From assembly GCA_965116215.1 (NCBI GenBank), contig OZ220494.1, positions 1,364,001 to 1,428,000 on the forward strand: a stretch of 64,000 nt of DNA. Reading direction: 5' to 3'. The DNA is from CBDBKL01 sp965116215 (lineage in GTDB: Bacteria > Bdellovibrionota > Bdellovibrionia > Bdellovibrionales > JAKFYE01). Below the pieces are notes generated by a model that did not search any database, was not told the origin of the DNA, and saw nothing but the letters and a program-made list of their open reading frames with translations. Each line of letters starts with the position of its first letter. Position 1 is the first letter of the stretch. Made by a program: the position numbers and the translations under genes. Below, in pieces: positions 26,906 to 33,935 of the stretch.

Positions 26906-27550
26906 TTAACCAAATAATTTAGGCTTAAAACTCTTCTTATTTGTAATCTTCGTATGACCAGAAGCTCTGATGACAAAGAGTCCTTGCTTTTCAGCATAAG
27001 TATCCGAGTGCGCATCGGCTCTTAAATAGGCGATAGCTCCATACACTTTGTCCTGAGAGCGAGCGGGGAAAATCTTCTTATAGTCCATGATTTTATTTAT
27101 AAACTCATCGACATCTGAAGGTTTCAATGTCGTTTTGACTTCCACAATGACAACTTCATTACTATTGGAGGCAATAATATCAAATTCATATCTCGTATCA
27201 TTAAAAGTGCCTTTAAAGCGGGGAGCAGTAAAATGAACCTCAATTCCTCTTTGGTTCAATACTCTTATTAAATCTCCCTCCATCAAAGACTCAATCAGTT
27301 TTCCCCACTGACTGCTAAAACGAGTGTCCAGCTTATCTAGACGGCGATCAGCTGCTTTGATTTTCTCCTGCATTCGGCGATCAGCTTCCTTGAACTGACG
27401 GTCTGTCTCCTTCATTCGACGATCTGTATCCTTCATCTGAAGAGCCGTTTCCTGTATTTGACGATCTGTCTTCTTCATCTGTTCCTTGAGTTCGGCCATT
27501 CCCGCCCAAAATTCCTCTGCTGTAACCCGTTTTCTCTGCCCCGTTGTCAT
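26906..27550 (-). CDS. Coiled-coil protein with C-terminal PD-(D/E)XK nuclease-like domain
   Basis: 214 residues; AAAGGAG lies six bases before ATG 27550. The N-terminal half is a run of near-heptad charged repeats (KKTDRQIQETALQMKDTDRR, KETDRQFKEADRR), surely a coiled coil. The C-terminal half has the PD-(D/E)XK pattern: Asp in YEFDIIASN, then VVIVEVKTTLKPSDVDEF. Proteins of this layout (DUF3782-like) occur in many genomes in multiple copies; their function is not established. It is flanked on both sides by gene remnants, so it may have arrived by transfer. Confidence 0.75.
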   Translation of the reverse strand: MTTGQRKRVTAEEFWAGMAELKEQMKKTDRQIQETALQMKDTDRRMKETDRQFKEADRRMQEKIKAADRRLDKLDTRFSSQWGKLIESLMEGDLIRVLNQRGIEVHFTAPRFKGTFNDTRYEFDIIASNSNEVVIVEVKTTLKPSDVDEFINKIMDYKKIFPARSQDKVYGAIAYLRADAHSDTYAEKQGLFVIRASGHTKITNKKSFKPKLFG

Positions 27551-27626
27551 AAGCCTCTCCTTTCATTGAGTTTTAAGCTCTCTTCAATAAAAAATCAATC
27601 AAAGGGACTGATTCCTTAAATTCTTT

Positions 27627-27902
27627 TCACCGTCCACCCCTCACTCCACTCCTCATACGCAAGTCGTCCTTATACCAGAGGTTCTCAAATGTGACCCCAA
27701 CTTCTTTTACACCCCCCTCGAACAAACACAGTTAAAGAATGTGAAACAAAGTGAACTCACCCTTCTTCCTTGTTGCCCGTTCCTTTTCAGCTTCAGTTAA
27801 AATAACCGTTTCTTTCCCATCATCCTTTTCGTGGACTGAAATACCCCCTATGTCTTTAACAGCATTCACCATAGAGTTTCCAATAAACAAAGAACGAGCC
27901 AC
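27627..27902 (-). pseudogene. Remnant ORF of unknown origin
   Basis: Minus strand from GTG 27900-27902: ARSLFIGNSMVNAVKDIGG, then VHEKDDGKETVILTEAEKER and KKGEFTLFHIL, then TAA at 27732. The same frame continues past the stop with GGVKEVGVTFENLWYKDDL to a second stop at 27627. Composition looks protein-like on both sides of the stop, which suggests a gene broken by a nonsense change. There is no ribosome site I would trust and no family match I recognise. Confidence 0.35.
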
Positions 27903-28402
27903 TTTATAGACTCAACAGATCAACTCTGAGAGTTATTTCTATTTTATTCTCGGACAGGACTTCGGACAAGTTTTTTAGCCCTTGAGACAGGGGTGGCTTA
28001 TTTCTACAAGATCAGGTTTTGCCTCTAAACGATCTATAAAGTGGAATGATCTTGAGATAGAGGTGACTTCATTTTCTATGAGGCCAGAGAGATAAAATCC
28101 CTCTATCACTCATTGCCAACTTTTCAATATGGAGAAGATAAAATCAAGATATCCAGACGTTCATCAGTGATTCATCCGAATAATTATTATTGATGCATTT
28201 TCTATTAAAAGATAAGTTGTATTTCTAGCTTTGATTGAAAACATTTATCGGCACAATTGAAATCTCATGGATAAAGCGTTAGCCTATCAAAGGCATCAAA
28301 AAGAATGTGGGCTAATGCAAATAAGGCTGCAGAGAAAAACAACAAGGAGACATCTACAAATGTGTAAGACACACCAAGAGGACATAGAAAGACACTCCTA
28401 TT
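27903..28402. other. Long AT-rich gap before the membrane/aminopropyltransferase-like gene
   Basis: No supported gene. It contains an imperfect direct repeat at about 27982-28010 and 28050-28080 (CTTGAGA-AG-GGTG-CTT then ATTTCTA) and a hydrophobic minus-strand open stretch that I reject as a gene. The promoter of the downstream gene should lie near 28200-28390, but no clear hexamers stand out. Confidence 0.4.
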
Positions 28403-31240
28403 ATGACCTCCTTTAAAAAATATCGTTATCTTTTGTATCTTTGCACAGTCATTTCTGGGTGTGTTTCTCTCATTTACCAAGTGGTATGGCAACGGTACTT
28501 AGCGATTCTGGTGGGAGGTGAAGCTCGATCTTTAAGTCTGGTAGTGGCTATTTTTCTTTTAGGATTAGCTAGTGGATATTATGTCTTTGGAAGGCTCACT
28601 GAAAAAAACTTAAAGCGCAATCAACTTTTAAAAATTTACGGGTATATCGAACTAGGGATTGCTGCCTATGCCATTCTTTTTCCTCAACTCTTTTGGCTTC
28701 TTAAATCCTTGAGTTTTAATGGACCGCCATTATTTATCTTTGATATTTTTATCACATGTCTGGCACTTTTGGTGCCCACCTTTTTGATGGGTGCCTCTAT
28801 TCCCATGCTCACTATGGCGATTCCGGAAACATCCGAAGAGGTCAACTCTTGTCATGCTCAGGTTTACGGCTGGAATACCTTTGGAGCTTTCATCGGTACT
28901 TTAACAGCTGGATTTATATTGATTCCCCAGTGGGGTCTTCCTTTAACCATGTATTTTGCAGGCGTTTTAAATCTCTGTATTTCCTTCGTCTTTCTTGTCA
29001 ATCCTTTAAGTGGCACTTCCTATAAATCAAAAGATCTTACGGATATAAAGACCTTGGCTCCAGGGTGGTTTTATCTCTTGCTGGCCTTCATCTCTGGGGC
29101 TGTAATTATTTCCTTAGAGACCAACTTAGTCCGCATTCTCAATTTAAGTATAGGTAGCGGGATTTATAATTTTCCGATTGTTCTTTCTATTTTTATCTTG
29201 GGCTTGGCCTTGGGAAGTTTGTGTTTAAAAACCCTTTCTGTGCGGCATTTGATTTCTCGTCTCTTTATTTCTATTATTCTTTTATCTGTTTTAAGTTTGA
29301 CTATTCCCTATTGGGCAATTTGGTTAAATCACATTCGAGTGAGTCTTAAAACTATAGAGACCAACTATATTGTCTATCTATCTGCCACTTATGTTTTTGT
29401 TTTTCTCTTTTTATTTCCCCCTGTTTTCTTTTTAGGACAGCTCTTGCCCCTTATCTATGCCCTCATCCATAAAACAAGAGAAAATTATGGAAGGGTCTGC
29501 GGTCGGCTTTACTTTTCAAACACAATCGGCACAGTGTTAGGGGCCACGGTTTTAGGGTTCTTAGCTCTTTACGTTATAGAGCTGGACCATCTTTTTAAGA
29601 TCGGCCTTGTGTCACTCTGTGTTCTCTGCCTGGTCTTCACTTTTTATGAGAGGTTAAGAGGGCGTTTTTTGATCTCCCTTATTTTACTCGTAGGATGTCT
29701 TTTTCTTCCCAGGTGGGATCGTGTAGGTCATTATGTGGGTTATTTTAGAAATAGAGATATCATTAACTCTCTTCATTTTAAGGGGGTGTTTTCTCTTATT
29801 CCCAACCCTCCGAAGGGGGATGTGTTTTTCTTTCAAGATGGGCCCAATACCAGCGTAGCTCTGATAAAATATAGGCAGGGGGATGAACAATCTAAGGAAA
29901 TCCTTTCGCTAGCTAAAATGGGGTATCCGAAAGAGAGCTACTCTATTTTCGTCAATGGCAAGTCAGACAGCAATGTCCGTGGAGACTTTCAGACTCTTTT
30001 TCTTTTGCCCACCTTACCTGTTTTATTTTTTCCAATAGAAGAGCACGTTCCACTTTCCACGGCTGTTGTGGGTTTGGGGACCGGAGTGTCAGCGGGTCTG
30101 ATGGGAAAACTTGATGAGGTTAAAGATGTGACGGTCTTAGAAATTTCTCCAAAAGTTATAGAGGCTGTGAAAAAAATAGATCATATGAACTTTAACGCCA
30201 CATCCAACCCTAAGATTAAAATAAAAGAATTAGATGCCTTTAAGTTTTTTACAAGAAACACAAAAAAGATCGATATTATTATGAGTGAACCCACGAACCC
30301 TTGGGTCATAGGGGTGGAGAATCTTTATACCGTTGACTTTTATCAACTGGCCCGACGTTCTCTTTCAGAAAATGGTATTTTAGCTCAATGGATGCACCTT
30401 TATGATATGAGTCCTCAGACATTTCAGTTAGCGGCCTCTGCCATTCTAAAATCTTTTGAGTATGTCGAGATTTACCAAATAGGACTTGATGTTGTTTTCT
30501 TAGCCAGTTTAAAACCTTTAAGAAGGGATATTTTAAAGAAAAATATAGCTAGAAATTTTTATTTCACTCCGCTTTTGAGGGCTATGGGTTTTCAAACAGA
30601 CGAGAATATTTATTTTTTAAAGGGTCTCTCCAATAGGGCTTTAAAATCAGTTGGAAAAACACATTCTGGGGAACAACATTCTTTAGAGAGACCTCTGTTA
30701 TCTTACCCAGGTTTTAAAGATTTTTTTATGGGACGAGAAACATCTTTAGACACTATATTGACCGAACCTGTTCAAAGAGCGGTGGGCAGCAGACCGGAGC
30801 TTTTAGCTGCATTTGAAACCTACAAAAACCTGAGGGATCATGAAATAAACAGTCATTGCCCTTATGGAAGAATAGATTTTCTCTGTCGAAAAATACGCCA
30901 TGCGGTTCGACAGTGGAGGATCTTTCAGAACTCCAATTATTCTATGTATGACAGAAAACGGAGTTATGGTTTTCTTAGAAGACAGGGGTATATAAAAGCG
31001 GATCCTGTTTTTATAAATGAGATAAGGGAACAGGTCCTCAAAGACATAAAGTGGGCAAACTCTATGCAGGCGATAGAGGATTATATACAGGCTCTGGTTT
31101 TAGATGGAAGTTTTCAATCGGCCTATTTGGAGTTAGAGGAATTTAAACAGCATTTAAGTGATGTGCAATATGAGAAAATAAAAGACAACATCCAAACGAC
31201 AGAGACGTCGGTAAAAGACAGTTTCGCCGCCTTGAATTAG
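28403..31240 (+). CDS. Membrane protein fused to spermidine-synthase-like domain
   Basis: 945 residues. Residues about 1-420 are hydrophobic with roughly ten to twelve helices (SGCVSLIYQVVWQRYLAI at the start is the usual opening of this fused family). At about 553 the Rossmann aminopropyltransferase fold begins with VVGLGTGVSAGLMGKL and VTVLEISPKVIEA, followed by MSEPTNPWVIGVENLYTVDF at about 626 and GILAQWMHLYDM. Residues about 700-945 are a polar helical tail. Such fusions of a transporter-like membrane part to a polyamine-synthase-like domain are common in proteobacteria, but substrates are unknown. A broken inverted copy of residues about 264-339 lies at 26581-26805. Confidence 0.85.
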   Translation: MTSFKKYRYLLYLCTVISGCVSLIYQVVWQRYLAILVGGEARSLSLVVAIFLLGLASGYYVFGRLTEKNLKRNQLLKIYGYIELGIAAYAILFPQLFWLLKSLSFNGPPLFIFDIFITCLALLVPTFLMGASIPMLTMAIPETSEEVNSCHAQVYGWNTFGAFIGTLTAGFILIPQWGLPLTMYFAGVLNLCISFVFLVNPLSGTSYKSKDLTDIKTLAPGWFYLLLAFISGAVIISLETNLVRILNLSIGSGIYNFPIVLSIFILGLALGSLCLKTLSVRHLISRLFISIILLSVLSLTIPYWAIWLNHIRVSLKTIETNYIVYLSATYVFVFLFLFPPVFFLGQLLPLIYALIHKTRENYGRVCGRLYFSNTIGTVLGATVLGFLALYVIELDHLFKIGLVSLCVLCLVFTFYERLRGRFLISLILLVGCLFLPRWDRVGHYVGYFRNRDIINSLHFKGVFSLIPNPPKGDVFFFQDGPNTSVALIKYRQGDEQSKEILSLAKMGYPKESYSIFVNGKSDSNVRGDFQTLFLLPTLPVLFFPIEEHVPLSTAVVGLGTGVSAGLMGKLDEVKDVTVLEISPKVIEAVKKIDHMNFNATSNPKIKIKELDAFKFFTRNTKKIDIIMSEPTNPWVIGVENLYTVDFYQLARRSLSENGILAQWMHLYDMSPQTFQLAASAILKSFEYVEIYQIGLDVVFLASLKPLRRDILKKNIARNFYFTPLLRAMGFQTDENIYFLKGLSNRALKSVGKTHSGEQHSLERPLLSYPGFKDFFMGRETSLDTILTEPVQRAVGSRPELLAAFETYKNLRDHEINSHCPYGRIDFLCRKIRHAVRQWRIFQNSNYSMYDRKRSYGFLRRQGYIKADPVFINEIREQVLKDIKWANSMQAIEDYIQALVLDGSFQSAYLELEEFKQHLSDVQYEKIKDNIQTTETSVKDSFAALN

Positions 31241-31318
31241 TCCCCATAAGGTCAATCAGGTGCATTATGAAAATATACATAGGTTTATGAGTATTTAAAT
31301 AGAATATGGGAGAATGAT

Positions 31319-31498
31319 ATGGTATTTATAACTGTATTGGGCGGAATTATTGTGGCTATATCTTTAGGGCTTCCAATTTACCTTCATACAAATACGAATG
31401 ATCGTTTTAATAAAATAGAAGGAAAAATGACTCTCTTCTTAATAACCAAACCTCTGATTCCAAGGCCACCGGGGCATCAAAAGATTAGGTTCATATAG
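31319..31498 (+). CDS. Small membrane protein, possibly a truncated remnant
   Basis: 59 residues from ATG 31319, with GGGAGA upstream, to TAG 31496-31498. MVFITVLGGIIVAISLGLPI is one membrane helix, then TNTNDRFNKIEGKM resembles the start of small membrane proteins with DxRFDKI repeats, after which the sequence turns to PLIPRPPGHQKIRF and stops. It lies in a decayed region, so it may be a broken gene. No function inferred. Confidence 0.4.
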   Translation: MVFITVLGGIIVAISLGLPIYLHTNTNDRFNKIEGKMTLFLITKPLIPRPPGHQKIRFI

Positions 31499-31546
31499 CA
31501 CTTTAAAGGGTTTATTTCTAACTCGTTTTAACATTAACCTTAAGAA

Positions 31547-31636
31547 CTTGATGCCAATATTGAAAAAATTGTGGCTCGCCAAAATGAATTGCGTATTCAG
31601 ATTCACGCTATCATGGCCAACCTAGGGGGGAAATAA
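31547..31636 (+). pseudogene. C-terminal remnant, possibly of a type I restriction-modification subunit
   Basis: Directly after an in-frame TAA, 29 codons read LDANIEKIVARQNELRIQIH then AIMANLGGK and a stop one base before the RhuM ATG. It is an amphipathic helical tail of the kind seen at the C-terminus of type I restriction subunits, and RhuM genes are commonly found inside type I restriction operons. The identification is weak and rests mainly on context. Confidence 0.3.
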
Positions 31637-31637
31637 A

Positions 31638-31997
31638 ATGTCGAAAGATGTACCTAAAGGCGAATTTCTTATTTACCAAAGAGATGCGGGCAACACAAAA
31701 ATTGAAGTGCGCCTTGAGAATGAAACCGTATGGTTAAGCCAACAACAATTGGCTGATCTTTATCAATGTTCACGAACTAATGTTGTGGAACATATAGGTC
31801 ATATCTACAAAGAGGAAGAACTCAACAAAGAGGCAACCTGTCGGGATTTCCGACAGGTTCGCTGCGAAGGGAAAAGACAAGTGGAAAGGAGTATTTCTCT
31901 TTATAATCTTGATCTGATTATCTCTCTTGGCTACAGAATACAATCCAAAGTGGCCACAAAGTTTCGCCAATGGGGCATCAAAAGACTTCAAGGGTAG
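31638..31997 (+). pseudogene. Truncated RhuM-family gene
   Basis: 119 residues: FLIYQRDAGNTKIEVRLENE, TVWLSQQQLADLYQCSRTNV, SISLYNLDLIISLGYRIQS and FRQWGIKRLQG are the N-terminal third of RhuM proteins (normally about 330 residues), including the helix-turn-helix-like segment. After the FRQW motif the sequence hits TAG; the remaining two thirds are missing, and the following 160 bases have no RhuM similarity that I can see. GGGGGG precedes the ATG. Probably a deletion remnant of an accessory locus. Confidence 0.75.
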
Positions 31998-32189
31998 CTA
32001 TGAATCTAAAATAAATCTTTACAGACTAAACTGTCTAAAAGCCCATGGGGGACCAGAAACTCACAAACTTTCAATCAAGATCAATAAAATAACATCTCAA
32101 ATAGATACACTACTAGACTTTAGCCAAATCAGATTGATACAATTTATTGTATTTTAAGTAACTAAGTGCAAAGATTATTAGGAGGTTGT

Positions 32190-32217
32190 AGTTAGTTTAA
32201 TAGAATTTTAACTAACT
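32190..32217. promoter_or_regulatory. Palindrome in the upstream region of pilin 1
   Basis: Arms 32190-32197 and 32210-32217 (AGTTAGTT/AACTAACT) are perfect 8-base inverted repeats around a 12-base AT centre. It lies about 50 bases upstream of the pilin ATG, so it may be an operator or a 5' UTR hairpin. No promoter hexamers are clear next to it. Confidence 0.35.
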
Positions 32218-32264
32218 GTTAATGTCGAGTTTTGAACAACCAACTAAAGAAGGTGGGGGAATAA

Positions 32265-32732
32265 ATGAAACAGATTAAAAATCAAAAAGGATTTTCACTG
32301 ATAGAATTAATGATTGTTATTGCCATCATAGGTATCTTAGCCGCTATCGCTATACCGGCTTATAATGGATTTCAACAGGACGCTCGTGAAGGCGTGATGG
32401 AAAGCACTCTCGCCCTTGCCGCACGAACAGTCCGAGTCAATCAAAGCAGTGGGGATGACACAACTGATGGTTCTTTAGATAACCAAGTCACAAGTAAGGT
32501 GGATTTCGATTTTAAGATCTCAGGTGCTACTTCAGGTAATATCACGAGTTCTGAACAAGATTGGTGTATTGAAATCACCACATCTGATTCCGATTACGGA
32601 GGAACCAATAAAAATAGAGGATGTATCGATAACGATGGCAAACCGGAAGTAACCTCCAATAGTGCTACCAATGTAGCATCAGGACAAGGTGCCAACAATG
32701 TAGATTGTCAAACAACAGGTGCATGTGGTTAG
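32265..32732 (+). CDS. Type IV pilin (PilA-like), copy 1
   Basis: 155 residues. MKQIKNQKG-FSLIELMIVI has the class III (prepilin) signal: short basic leader, Gly at -1, Phe at +1, Glu at +5, then the conserved helix AIIGILAAIAIPAYNGFQ. The mature part carries paired cysteines (DWCIEITT with NRGCIDN; DCQTTGACG) that probably form disulphides. AGGTGGGGG precedes ATG. It is followed by a strong terminator. The first 60 residues are nearly identical to the second pilin, so the two arose by duplication. No prepilin peptidase or pilus assembly genes lie in the window. Confidence 0.93.
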   Translation: MKQIKNQKGFSLIELMIVIAIIGILAAIAIPAYNGFQQDAREGVMESTLALAARTVRVNQSSGDDTTDGSLDNQVTSKVDFDFKISGATSGNITSSEQDWCIEITTSDSDYGGTNKNRGCIDNDGKPEVTSNSATNVASGQGANNVDCQTTGACG

Positions 32733-32810
32733 TCGGAATTTATCTTATCTGCTAACATAAAAAACACTAACGATTTTATTTGAACCTTTAAATATCGAAA
32801 TACAGATGAT

Positions 32811-32849
32811 GAGGGACGGAAAGACAAGGTCTTCTCTCCCTCTCTTTTT
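32811..32849 (+). terminator. Rho-independent terminator after pilin 1
   Basis: Arms 32811-32825 and 32829-32842 pair as GAGGGA...TCCCTC outside and GAC...GTC at the loop with a few internal mismatches, followed by TCTTTTTA. It separates the two pilin transcripts, so pilin 2 needs its own promoter. Confidence 0.7.
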
Positions 32850-32953
32850 ATAAGGGCGGCGGTATTTCTGGGTCGCCAACTTTCTTTTTTGTCTTAATGA
32901 TTCATTTTTTATATAAAAACGCTGCGGCATTTTGTGGATGAGCCAATAAGGTA

Positions 32954-33009
32954 TTGACAATAAAAAGGATATATCCTATATCCTATATCCTATATCCTAT
33001 ATGTATAAA
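32954..33009 (+). promoter_or_regulatory. Pilin 2 promoter with four heptamer repeats
   Basis: A consensus -35 TTGACA (32954-32959) is followed by four exact tandem copies of ATATCCT (32971-32998), then TATAAA at 33004-33009. With a 17-base spacer the -10 would be TATATC (32977-32982), inside the repeats; with TATAAA the spacer is 44. Gain or loss of 7-bp units would change the -35/-10 geometry, the classic arrangement for slipped-strand phase variation. The effect on expression is inferred. Confidence 0.6.
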
Positions 33010-33045
33010 ATATTCTAATGCTTCTCAAGCTATTAAGGAGGAAAA

Positions 33046-33609
33046 ATGAGACGTGTTATTGTACGCTATGCAAATCTGATCAAACACTTCAAAAACCAAA
33101 CCGCCTTCTCTCTTATAGAATTAATGATCGTTATTGCCATTATAGGCATCTTAGCCGCCATCGCTATACCGGCTTATAATGGATTTCAAAAGCAAGCTCG
33201 GGAAGGCGTGTTTGAAAGTACACTTGCCCTTGCAGCACGCACAGTCCGAGTCAATCAAAGTAAAGGAGACACCACCAATGACAGTGGATTAGAGGACCAA
33301 GTCACAAGTGATCTTGACCTGACATTTAACATCTCAGGTGCTGCTTCAGGTAATATCACTACAGCTGATACAAGCTGGTGTGTTGAAATAAGCACAACTG
33401 ACACAGACTACGGAGTTGATGGTAGTGACCTCAAAAATAGAGGATGTATCGATTCTACAGGCGAGAGCTTTAGCCTAGTTAACCACACTTCTAAAATAAC
33501 CTCAGGACAAGGGGCCGGAAATATACTCTGTGATACAACCACTGCTAAATGTAAATCCGCCACTACGACTACGACCACAACTCTATCTACTACTACTACT
33601 ACTATTTAA
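33046..33609 (+). CDS. Type IV pilin (PilA-like), copy 2, with Ala at -1 and poly-Thr tail
   Basis: 187 residues with a perfect AAGGAGG site. The leader is longer (MRRVIVRYANLIKHFKNQTA) and the processing site reads QTA-FSLIEL: Ala instead of Gly at -1, Glu at +5 kept. The helix is identical to copy 1 (IAIIGILAAIAIPAYNGFQ). Cysteine pairs are kept (SWCVEIST, NRGCIDS, ILCDTTTAKCK). The C-terminus ends in a Thr tract (TTTTTTTLSTTTTTI), coded partly by (ACT)5 at 33589-33603. Whether it is processed, assembled as major or minor pilin, or glycosylated on the Thr tail cannot be told from sequence. Confidence 0.9.
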   Translation: MRRVIVRYANLIKHFKNQTAFSLIELMIVIAIIGILAAIAIPAYNGFQKQAREGVFESTLALAARTVRVNQSKGDTTNDSGLEDQVTSDLDLTFNISGAASGNITTADTSWCVEISTTDTDYGVDGSDLKNRGCIDSTGESFSLVNHTSKITSGQGAGNILCDTTTAKCKSATTTTTTTLSTTTTTI

Positions 33610-33683
33610 AGGTCGATTTAGAAGCAGATTTCACAACAGTTAGTGTCATATAGAATCGTTTGGTCAATAAGTCCCCTGCAAGT

Positions 33684-33728
33684 AAAAATCACGACAGTTC
33701 AATTAGATTTGAGCTGTCGTGATTTTTT
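33684..33728 (+). terminator. Strong rho-independent terminator after pilin 2
   Basis: Arms 33684-33697 and 33714-33727 are perfectly complementary over 14 bases (ATCACGACAG core), with a 16-base loop; the right arm runs into a T tract. A-rich on the left side as well, so it may work in both directions. Confidence 0.85.
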
Positions 33729-33828
33729 AAAAACAAAGATTTTATCTCCTCAAGAATTTTAAAATCCCAATAAAATGGCACCTCATCTCAATATGACTTT
33801 TATTAGATATGGAAGAAAAGGCTTTTTA

Positions 33829-33935
33829 CTTAAGGATTTCAAAATGAGCTTTCTGAGGGGCAGTGTTTATTCACAAAAGAGCAGTTGTTTTACTTATCGA
33901 TCGGCAGGGAGCTTTATCCAGACAAGACTTTTTAG
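33829..33935 (-). repeat. Dispersed intergenic repeat, copy B
   Basis: Aligns with copy A over about 105 bases with one 3-base gap: shared TTTCAAAA-GAG-TTTCTGAGG-GCAG, then GAGC--TATCCAG, then a TTTTAG end. Minus strand reads SCLDKAPCRSISKTTALL, a stop, then KAHFEILK. A weaker second match (GAGTTTTTTGAATCAC-ATGCGTATC) follows at about 33985-34035. Orientation is the same as in all other copies. Confidence 0.55.

Noticed and set aside
28265..28492. Minus-strand hydrophobic open frame of 75 codons
   Set aside because: Extends into the 5' end of the 945-residue plus-strand gene; the hydrophobicity is what an antisense frame across an AT-rich promoter region would give.
32971..32998. Tandem repeats near pilin 2 as a CRISPR array
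   Set aside because: Units are 7 bases with no spacers; no cas genes.
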